Source: Brachionus manjavacas (lineage: Eukaryota; Rotifera; Eurotatoria; Ploima; Brachionidae). From it: a stretch of DNA of 64,000 bases. The position numbers were made by a program, and so were the translations under genes. The DNA lies in assembly GCA_019054805.1 (NCBI GenBank), contig JAHQIY010000008.1, forward strand, positions 4,449,501 to 4,513,500, read 5' to 3'. The notes under the pieces are model-generated. The model did no database searches. It was not told the DNA's origin and saw nothing but the letters and a program-made list of their open reading frames with translations. Positions 11,003 through 19,239 of this stretch are shown here, one piece after another (position 1 is the first letter of the stretch; each line of letters begins with the position of its first letter).

Positions 11003-12403
11003 ATGTTTAGAAAAGTTTTTTTTACGTCGGCAATTATTTTAGCTGTTGCACTATCTTGGACAAAGTACGAAGAGATAAGATCAATTTCAGAATTAAAAAA
11101 AATCGAACAATGGGCTGAAGAAAATAGAATAAGAGTAGACAAATCAATAGAAGTGGAAAAATTCAAAATCAAATTTGACCAAGAAGAATGGAGTTTGCTA
11201 AAACAAAAGCTATCTCTGACCCGCTATTTCACAGCTCTGGAAGATGTGCCATCTTTTGACTACGGCTTTGACCCGGACTATGCCCGAGAGCTCGTTGAAT
11301 ACTGGCAGACCAGTTTTGACTGGAAAAGTCAAGTAGACTATTTGAACAAGTACCCACAGTTTCGTATCAGAATAAATGATACTCTAATACACTACGTGCA
11401 CTACACTACAAATCCAAATGCGGCAAAAAAAATCAATCTTCTTCTACTAGACGGATGGCCAGGCGCTTTTTTTGGATTTTACCAAGTAATCGACTTTATT
11501 CAAAAGACCTACGCAGACATTTCTTTTAGTATTGTAGTGCCTAGTATTCCGGGCTATCATTTTTCTACACCTTTAAACAAAAAACATAACCCTGTCGAAA
11601 CATCTTTGTTATTCGATGCACTGATGCGATTTATTTTTGGTGAAAAAACTCGATATTTTATTCACGGTGAAGATTGGGGCTCCATTATAGCAAGCTCAAT
11701 GTCTCAGCTGAATCCCGACTCAGTACTGGGTTTACATATCACAATGCCAACAAGTTCAGAATCAAATTTAATAAACAATTTGTGTGCCCTTTTGCTGCCC
11801 TATTTTCCAAGTTTTTTCCTCTCCGACCAAGAGACCAAACTTGATTTTTCATCACAGTATTCAATTAAATCTAGGCTTTGGAAATTTTGGCATGAGTTTG
11901 GCTATTTTCATTTGCAAGCGACCAGACCCGACACACTTGGTCATGCATTGACTGATAGCCCTGCAGGACTGATGGCATATATCCTAGAAAAGTATTCATC
12001 ATGGACTTTTAGGCGATCTGACCAAATTAGCGGCGTCAAAGATGGAGGATTGAAAAATTTTAAAAAAGATGATTTATTAACCATTTGTACCTTATATTGG
12101 ATGACTAATTCTATCACTTCGTCCATGCGCTATTATGCCAATTCTGTAACCACCATGCTAGAATTTCGAGAGAAAAATTTAGATTTGTTCAATTTACAGG
12201 TTTCTGAAAAAATTCCAGTCGGTGTTCAAATGAATGTTAATGATATATTTGTAACACCCTATTGGTTTGTAAAATCTCGATATCAAGGCTTAATTAGGTA
12301 TAATATATTTGAAGATGGAGGTCATTTTGCTGCTTTTCAAAATCCACAAACTACTGCCAAAGATTTGATAGATTTTGTCAATGATGTCCAGTCCAAAATT
12401 TAG
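11003..12403 (+). CDS. EPHX1: Microsomal-type epoxide hydrolase, copy A
   Basis: 466-residue alpha/beta-hydrolase that opens epoxides to diols; in arthropods the same family degrades juvenile hormone, in vertebrates xenobiotics. Residues 4-20 form a hydrophobic N-terminal anchor expected in the ER membrane, followed by the EHN region. DGWPG replaces the usual HGWPG oxyanion motif. HGEDWGS supplies the nucleophile Asp, and QATRPDTLGHALTDSPAGL is the typical lid/Tyr region. EDGGHFAAFQNP gives the catalytic His. The acid position (VNVND, just before IFVTPYWF) is Asp rather than Glu. Single exon, with the ATG chosen at the conserved FRKVFF start. The first 555 coding bases plus the leader are almost identical to copy B, then similarity drops abruptly. 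Confidence 0.93.
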   Translation: MFRKVFFTSAIILAVALSWTKYEEIRSISELKKIEQWAEENRIRVDKSIEVEKFKIKFDQEEWSLLKQKLSLTRYFTALEDVPSFDYGFDPDYARELVEYWQTSFDWKSQVDYLNKYPQFRIRINDTLIHYVHYTTNPNAAKKINLLLLDGWPGAFFGFYQVIDFIQKTYADISFSIVVPSIPGYHFSTPLNKKHNPVETSLLFDALMRFIFGEKTRYFIHGEDWGSIIASSMSQLNPDSVLGLHITMPTSSESNLINNLCALLLPYFPSFFLSDQETKLDFSSQYSIKSRLWKFWHEFGYFHLQATRPDTLGHALTDSPAGLMAYILEKYSSWTFRRSDQISGVKDGGLKNFKKDDLLTICTLYWMTNSITSSMRYYANSVTTMLEFREKNLDLFNLQVSEKIPVGVQMNVNDIFVTPYWFVKSRYQGLIRYNIFEDGGHFAAFQNPQTTAKDLIDFVNDVQSKI

Positions 12404-14867
12404 TTTTATTTAATTTGGTCTTTAATAAAGTCTCATTTTAAAATTATGAATTCATTTAGCCATGAATATCGTGTGAATTGTTGATTTTCAGTGATGAATT
12501 GACCTGATGTCTCTGCTTTATTTTGAGTAAAATTGCTTTTTTTTCGCTTAGAAAAAATAAATCAATTAAATAATTTTAAATTTATTCCAAAATTTTAATT
12601 TTAAAAATTATTTTAAAACTTAAATTTTGGAATTAAGTTAATTTTCGAAAAAAAAAATTAAATTCTATCAGAAATTCAGTATAACTATGATGATTTTTTA
12701 TTTTTTTTCTTAATTGTTTACTTTTCATTTTGTTATAAAAGATAGCATTTTACGTAAAATTAACATTTTGTCAAATCATCACTGTATTTAGACTTTTTAA
12801 GCCAATTTTAATTCTATTTAGAGAATTTACATTCTACAGAAAGAAATAATAAAAAGGAGAAATTTTTTTAAGTCAACTTGTCAATTTGATTTATAGAAAA
12901 TTTTAAAATTACCGATTTGAACTATATTTTCCTCTTAGTTCGATTTGCTTCTGTTATTTTAGTTTTGTTTGTAATTTTTAGAACAAGGGAAAAGGACTTG
13001 GAAAATAATTTGTTTTTTTTTTGTTAACAAAATGAAAATAGTTTCAGACTTGTGTGCTTTAAATCCTGCTCATCTTATAAATTTAAAAAAAAAGGTTGTA
13101 TTTAGTTTAAAAAATTTTAATCTAGGAATAACAAATTTAAGGTACTTGTTTTGTTTAATAGATTATGGATTCAGTATATTAGAATACTATTTAATATGTC
13201 AAAATTAATAAAATTTAAAAGAGTTCAAATGGGTCTGGATTAAAAAAACAAAATTAATTTTTTATTTGTTTCATCGTAAATCCAAAATTATTAAAATTTG
13301 GCGTCTAAATTGATAATTCTTTGACCAAAAAAAAAAATCTTGTAATAATGAATCCCAGAATATAAGATCGATTATCAAGGAGATATAAAGATATAAAGAA
13401 ATTTATTTTTAAAAATCGCCATATTCAGCGATGTTTAAATAATTAAAATAAAAAATGATTATTTAATTAATAATTATTTTGTCAAGTGGGTATCAGAATC
13501 CACTGAAGAAAAATAAAAATTTAATTTAAACCTTTTTTTTTTAAAGAACCACATCATTTCCAGAAAAAAAATCATGAATGTTTTTTGTAATCAAGTTGAA
13601 TGTTTAAATGTTGATCACGAATATTTGGATTGTGTCTTTAGCTCTGTAATAGGACTAAAAAAGTAAAAATTTGTTTACTACAGATAAGTCTGACGTTGAC
13701 AAGTTTTTTATATAAAAAAACTAACCATTTTTTGGTACAGTTTTAAAGTAATCTTGATAAAAAAACCCGAGGACAATTAGTTTAATTTATTTTTAGATAA
13801 GAAACCCCAAAAAAAATATTTGTATAATGTAGCATGACAGTTTTAGTAAAATTTAAACGAAAAATATGAAAAAAACGAATTTTTTTAAATGTTTTTTTTG
13901 AAATTTGTGTTTGATAATTTATGTTGCTTCATGTCAAAGTCATTACGAGATTATTATTTTTTGATATTAATCAATTTTTTTTATATATTTAATTTATAAA
14001 AAATCAAAATCAATTAAAAAGTTATTCAATAGAGGAGTATAATATTCAAATTAAATCGAACAAATTAACAAATAAATAAATTAAAATACGTTGAAAATTA
14101 AAAAAAAAACAATTTTTTTGGTGTCGTTTCTTCAAAAAAAAATATTTTAGCCTAGAAAAAAATTTCAATTGAAATTAAATACTAATATTAGTTTTTAGGT
14201 TATACTTATTAATTAAAAAGTGCTTTTTTCAGACCTTCCAAAAGTCAGAAAATCAAGTCATTTTTAAGTAAAAATTAAAAATTAATTAATAAATTAAATT
14301 AATACATTAGTATTAATATTTTTTCAAAAAAGAAAATTTCAAGTTAAGTGTAGTGACTTAACTTTACTTTGACTTAATGACTATTAAACAATTCTGGTTT
14401 TATTCACAATCAGATAGTTTGATTCAAACAAACTAATGAAAAATAAAATAAATTACACTATTTGATTAATTTTTATTAAAAAGTCAAAAAAGAGTACATA
14501 AAAAACATAAATCTTTTTTGGTATATGGCTTGGTATCCGTCTATTAAAGCCTTGTTTAAGATGAATATTTATTAAATGACATGACATTATCACGAAGTTC
14601 ACTAGATTTCAGAATAATCAGGAAATGTTTCTTTAGTAAAGTATAACAAAGAAATTAAAAAGCGAATATTCACAATTTTTCTCAAGAATATTCCATTGAT
14701 GGGAAATTTTTAATTTTCAAGGTAAACTATGAGTTCAATAAAACAACTGGAGGGAAAAAAAATTAGAAATAAAAATAATTAACTTTTGATGAAAGAAAGA
14801 AAAATTGTGAAATAAAATTAAAAAGCGATAAAAAATTTATTAAAAGATAAAGAAATAGAGTCCATTT
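12404..14867. other. Spacer between the tandem epoxide hydrolases
   Basis: About 2.5 kb without a gene. A type A retroelement hairpin end (minus strand, ACATCGCTGAATATGGCGAT) lies at about 13,395-13,430. An AAGTC/GACTT-rich stretch sits at 14,225-14,390 and may be a decayed MITE. The spacer is not duplicated elsewhere in the window, unlike the genes on either side. Confidence 0.5.
13395..13432 (-). mobile_element. Short retroelement 3' end, hairpin type A
   Basis: Minus-strand ACATCGCTGAATATGGCGAT followed by an A/T-rich tail. It is a decayed member of the group at 3.34, 3.47, 21.75 and 23.34 kb. Confidence 0.4.
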
Positions 14868-14986
14868 ATGTTTACCTTTAATAAAAAATTTTTTTTAAAG
14901 TGAGCAGTTTCAATAAAAAAAAAAGAAATCGAGATAAAATTTTATTTAAAAAAAAAAAATTAATTTATTTATTAATTTTTAGAGTA

Positions 14987-16369
14987 ATGTTTAGAAAAGT
15001 TTTTTTTACGTCGGCAATTATTTTAGCTGTTGCACTATCTTGGACAAAGTACGAAGAGATAAGATCAATTTCAGAATTAAAAAAAATCGAACAATGGGCA
15101 GAAGAAAATAGAATAAGAGTAGACAAATCAATAGAAGTGGAAAAATTCAAAATCAAATTTGACCAAGAAGAATGGAGTTTGCTAAAACAAAAGCTATCTC
15201 TGACCCGCTATTTCACAGCTCTGGAAGATGTGCCATCTTTTGACTACGGCTTTGATCCGGACTATGCCCGAGAGCTTGTTGAATACTGGCAGACCAGTTT
15301 TGACTGGCAAAGTCAAGTAGACTATTTGAACAAGTACCCACAGTTTCGTATCAGAATAAATGATACTCTAATACACTACGTGCACTACACTACAAATCCA
15401 AATGCGGCAAAAAAAATCAATCTTCTTCTACTAGACGGATGGCCAGGCGCTTTTTTTGGATTCTATCAAGTAATCGACTTTATTCAAAAGACCTACGCAG
15501 ACATTTCTTTTAGTATTGTAGTGCCTAGTATTCCGGGCTTCGGCTTCTCTAATCCAACTGTCAAAGTAGTCGATCCTTTTGATACAGCGTTAATTTTTGA
15601 CGCACTGCTTCGATTTTTAAACGGAGAAAATAGCCAATACTTTATTCATGGTGAAGATTGGGGTTCTCTTATTTCCACATACTTGGCCAAATTGTATCCA
15701 CAGCGAGTCAGAGGAATTCACATTACAATGCCTCCATTGACATCTTTTTTCGACTCCAAGTCACTTTTTTACGCCTTAATAGGCCAAGTTCTTCCCAATA
15801 GCATCCTCACAGAGCAAGAAATACATTTCGGACTAAAATTTTCTCTGAGTGAAATAGCTTCTCTAATAATCAAAAAGACCGGATACTTTCACATTCAAGC
15901 AACCAAGCCCGATTCAATAGGAGCTGGAATGAACGATAGTCCGCTTGGTCTGCTCACTTACATCCTGGAAAAGTATTCATTTGGCTCATTTGGCCTGAAT
16001 AAAGTTCTCGGAACAAAAGACGGCGGTCTACAGCGCTTTGAACGCGACCATCTCCTAACTATTTTGACTTACTACTGGATGACAAACAGCATCACTTCTT
16101 CTATGAGACTTTACAGGAATGCTTTTTATACCATGGAAAAAGGCTGGCCTCGAACCGTCTTAAACATGCAGAAGATTACTCAAAAAGTTCCAGTTGGCGT
16201 TCAAGTATTTGAACATGAGGTCAGCTTTGTTCCATTTAAAGTACTCCAAGGAAAATATTTGAATCTAAGTCAATACATTTTGGTGGAAAATGGAGGCCAT
16301 TTTGCCAATTTCGAAAATCCAGAAAAAATATCAATCAACTTTATTGAGTTTGTTAGCAAAATTATTTAA
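14987..16369 (+). CDS. EPHX1: Microsomal-type epoxide hydrolase, copy B
   Basis: 460-residue paralogue of copy A in direct tandem, 2.6 kb downstream. The first 185 residues match copy A with a single obvious substitution (Lys to Gln in the WQSQ segment). After IPGF the two proteins share only the family pattern. It has the N-terminal membrane anchor, DGWPG, IPGFGFS, HGEDWGS with the nucleophile Asp, QATKPDSIGAGMNDSPLGL, an acid residue in VFEHE (Glu, as in vertebrate EPHX1), and ENGGHFANFENP with the catalytic His. A longer frame upstream begins at a GTG and reads through the leader; the ATG shared with copy A is the better start. Probably active; substrate unknown. Confidence 0.93.
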   Translation: MFRKVFFTSAIILAVALSWTKYEEIRSISELKKIEQWAEENRIRVDKSIEVEKFKIKFDQEEWSLLKQKLSLTRYFTALEDVPSFDYGFDPDYARELVEYWQTSFDWQSQVDYLNKYPQFRIRINDTLIHYVHYTTNPNAAKKINLLLLDGWPGAFFGFYQVIDFIQKTYADISFSIVVPSIPGFGFSNPTVKVVDPFDTALIFDALLRFLNGENSQYFIHGEDWGSLISTYLAKLYPQRVRGIHITMPPLTSFFDSKSLFYALIGQVLPNSILTEQEIHFGLKFSLSEIASLIIKKTGYFHIQATKPDSIGAGMNDSPLGLLTYILEKYSFGSFGLNKVLGTKDGGLQRFERDHLLTILTYYWMTNSITSSMRLYRNAFYTMEKGWPRTVLNMQKITQKVPVGVQVFEHEVSFVPFKVLQGKYLNLSQYILVENGGHFANFENPEKISINFIEFVSKII

Positions 16370-16492
16370 TTATTTTTTAAATCCAAAATTTTTTTTACTA
16401 AAAAATTAATAAAAAAATTCCCAAAAAAATTTTTAAATAGAAAAAAACTGAAGCTAGTTCAATGAAGATAGACAAAAAAGAAAAATTGTGAT
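16370..16492. other. Short convergent spacer
   Basis: 123 bases separate the stop codons of the plus-strand hydrolase and the minus-strand MIF gene. AATAAA-like sequences on both strands probably serve as polyadenylation signals. Confidence 0.4.
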
Positions 16493-16910
16493 TTAGGTGT
16501 TGGTGGCAAGGATTTCGGCAAAGGTAGTCTCGTTGTAGCCAACTTCGTATGGATGTGCATCTTGAAAAAATATGTAGATTCTGTTTGGAGGAATGCCCAG
16601 TTTTTCCAGTTCGCACATTATTGCCCTGCTGTGCTTTTTATTCTCCTCGACACCAAGACGTCCAATTGACATCAATGTAACCATAGCACAGGGCTCAAAA
16701 GTTCCGCCAAATGACATCAGTTGATCTTTTTAGATAATTTAATAGAGAAAGAAGATGAGAAATTTTGTGTTAAATACCTGGCATGATGAGGACGGCACAA
16801 TAGCCAATTGGTTTATTCAAAGTATTTGCCAAGACATCACACAAGTTCAGGTTGAATTCTTCAGTTATTTTTTCTTTGGCAATATTAGTGCTGATTTGTA
16901 GCATCGGCAT
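16493..16910 (-). CDS. MIF: Macrophage migration inhibitory factor homologue
   Basis: 121-residue MIF/D-dopachrome tautomerase family protein; members are trimeric keto-enol tautomerases, secreted cytokine-like in vertebrates. Exon 1 is 16,910-16,778 and exon 2 is 16,725-16,493, joined in frame at PDQL, the usual location. The catalytic Pro follows the initiator Met (MPMLQIST). Lys in NKPIGYCAVLIMP and the MSFGGTFEPCAM segment match the active-site rim. The CxxC redox motif of vertebrate MIF is reduced to CAMV, with the second Cys missing. The conserved STFA-like end reads ETTFAE. Tautomerase activity is plausible; thiol-oxidoreductase activity is not. Confidence 0.92.
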
Positions 16911-17315
16911 TTTGACAACTAAAGTTTTTAGATATTTTCTAATTTAACTATTATGTTTGATAAAAAAAAGCATTAAAATTATTTTTTAAATATTTTGACC
17001 AAAATGTTTTTGACTTAATCTTAGAAATTTGCAATTGGAGTTTTTGATTTTTTTATTAGTCAACTATCACATGATGAATTATTTTTTAAAATAGTGCGTT
17101 GATTTTAATTAAGAGAGCTAATTGTTTTATTTGGATTTCTTTTCTCTGATAAACGAAATGAAATATTGAATAAATAATGCAAAATAATCTTGAATTTTTA
17201 CTATTTTCAAATTAAATTTCTAACTTTTTAGCCAATTTTTCGAATTTTTCACTTCCAAAAAATTGGAAAATGTATACTTTATTGTCTTGAAAAAAGAAAT
17301 AATTAGAACCAAAGA
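16911..17315. other. 5' flank of MIF
   Basis: AT-rich sequence with no further coding signal, holding the presumed MIF promoter. Confidence 0.35.
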
Positions 17316-17765
17316 AATTTCTTTTTTTTTGGCCCATTTTGTTTTTACGAAATTTATCGTAAAATCAGTTAAATTCTGGTAAATTTACGTAAAATGCGGT
17401 AAATTTACTGTTTTTCAGTTATTGCATACTTTACCTTGTTACACCTTATGGTAAATTCACGTTATGCAATAACTGTGCAAATTATTAGTTCAGCTTATTT
17501 AAATCATTCTTAATGGAGTGCAAAATGCATAAGTTTACATGAAATTTTGCAGACTCTATCTTGAGGTGTAACAAACTTGTGACAGGTTGTAACATATTTC
17601 AGAACCAGTTTATTTCATTCCATTCAAAATTGATTAGCAAAGAACCGAATTGATTTTATGTAAAATTGCGAAGAGAAAAGCGATAAATTTTCCGAAATTT
17701 TTCTGATTTTACGATAAATATCGTAAAAACAAATAGGACCAAAAGAATCCAAATTTTTGAATTTT
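17316..17765. mobile_element. MITE with ACGTAAA-type inverted ends
   Basis: The left end, about 17,318-17,370, contains TTGTTTTTACGA then TTTATCGTAAAATCAG. The right end, about 17,700-17,760, carries the inverse (CTGATTTTACGATAAATATC, then GTAAAAACAAATAGG). A nested imperfect hairpin built on CAGTTATTGCATA/TATGCAATAACTG lies at 17,417-17,471. No ORF. Likely a non-autonomous DNA transposon of about 450 bases. Confidence 0.75.
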
Positions 17766-17984
17766 TGAATTTATTTTTATTAATTTTCAAAATTAATAAA
17801 AATTTAAAAAAAAAAATCACTTTTTTTCAATATCGAAATTTTTAGATAAATAAATTTTAGTGATTTCACCAGACGCCATTTTTACAATTTTAATTAGCTA
17901 ATTTATCAAAGTTTATAATTTTAAAGAGGCAAAAACTTTAATTTAAGTTTCAACCTTTTTCAGATTATTTATAAGATTTTTCAA

Positions 17985-18090
17985 AAAATTCTATGGTAAG
18001 CACCAATTTTATCCTGCAAATTCTTTCAATTCATTCCGCAGCATTTCAATGGGATTTAAATCTGGCGACTTAGGGAGTGATTTAATCTTA
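17985..18090 (-). pseudogene. Tc1/mariner transposase fragment
   Basis: The minus-strand translation includes KSPDLNPIEMLRNELKEF, the hallmark region around the second/third catalytic acids of Tc1-like DDE transposases. Only about 30 codons remain, so it is a dead relic. Confidence 0.65.
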
Positions 18091-18619
18091 AATTTAATTA
18101 CTTAATTAGCTTTTCAATTTTTTATTTACTAACAATTCCCTCAATTAATTTTGTTTATATCTCAAAATGATCTGCATGATAAACTACTTTGTTTAGGTTA
18201 ATTGAAATTCCGAATCGAATTTAGTTGCACCAAAGGGTAACAAATATTCTGAAACTATTTCCCTTTTTTTTGGTGTTTTGCCTGGACATCTAGTCAAATT
18301 TTAGTTTAAAGCAATACCAAGTAGAAAAAATACAAATTATTTTGAGTATTTCTTTTATAAAAATAATTTAAATTACATTTTCCAACATTATGTTATGTAA
18401 AATTACTTAAAAAAAGTAAGAAAATGTAGAACTTTTATTGTTTTTTTTAAACTTTTAGAATTATTGCGCACATTTTCTTCTATTTACCATTTTCTGAGAT
18501 TTTCTAAAAAAATTACGTATAATTACATATAATTACGTAAGATTTGGTAAAACTGCATTTTTTTGATGTAATATTATTTAATCTTACCAAATCAAACGTA
18601 ATATTACGTAAAATTAGGT
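18091..18619. other. AT-rich spacer with TTACGTAA-type inverted motifs
   Basis: Near 18,510-18,615 TTACGTAAGATTTGGTAA is followed by its loose inverse TTACCAAATCAAACGTAA. This resembles the subterminal motifs of the MITE at 17.3 kb, so it may be another decayed copy. No genes. Confidence 0.35.
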
Positions 18620-18829
18620 CCCTGTAAAAAAAACACCCGGTCGTAACTTTCGTTTGGAACATGGGGATAAAAAAAACACCAAAAAATGACCAAAAATCGG
18701 GTCAGCTTTTATTTATTAAAATACTTAGAAAAAGAAAAAGAAAAAAAGGTCCAATTTTTGGGCATTTCTTGGGTTCTTTTAGTTCCCATGTTCCAAACGA
18801 AAGTTACGCCCGGGTGTTTTTTTACAGGG
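18620..18829. mobile_element. Palindromic MITE, 210 bp
   Basis: The ends are near-perfect inverted repeats of about 48 bases. The left begins CCCTGTAAAAAAAACACCCG and continues through CGTAACTTTCGTTTGGAACA. The right, 18,782-18,829, is its reverse complement, ending TTTTTTTACAGGG. A TA follows the right end, while GT precedes the left, so a TA target duplication is only half visible. The TACAGGGTG-like end suggests Tc1/mariner. The internal 110 bases have no real ORF. Confidence 0.8.
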
Positions 18830-19239
18830 TACCAAAAATTACATAAAAAATGGTATTTGCAATGTACTTCTTAACCACTGCATTTTCGTTTTTTGTTTAA
18901 ATTGTGTCACTATTATTAATTAATTCCTTAAAAATTTATTAATAATAGGTAAAATTTGTCTAAATAAAAAATCTTGCCAAATGATAGAACTAATTTTATG
19001 CTAAATTTTTTAAAATATCTTTCTATTTAGTAATATCTCCCAGAAAAAGAGTCAAAATATTCAAATGAATCAAGACTTTGCCTAAGAATTTCCAAGCACA
19101 AACATTTGAGCATGTGAAACGTAAACCAAGCTAAAAGAAATGCAGAAAAAATTAAATTTCGAGTTCATGGTTGAGTTGTGGCAAAAAATTACCTTCTTTA
19201 TAAATTTGATTTTTTTTTCCAATTTATAAAGCTTACTTG
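18830..19239. other. Upstream region of the TPR-TIR gene
   Basis: No gene was identified. A T-rich tract followed by AATTTATAAAG at about 19,209-19,231 could be either a splice acceptor or a promoter element just before the start codon. Confidence 0.35.

Noticed and set aside
14900-14986. 29-residue N-terminal extension of epoxide hydrolase B
   Set aside because: It starts at GTG, reads through a poly-A leader, and in copy A the same leader has an in-frame stop; the shared ATG is the better start.
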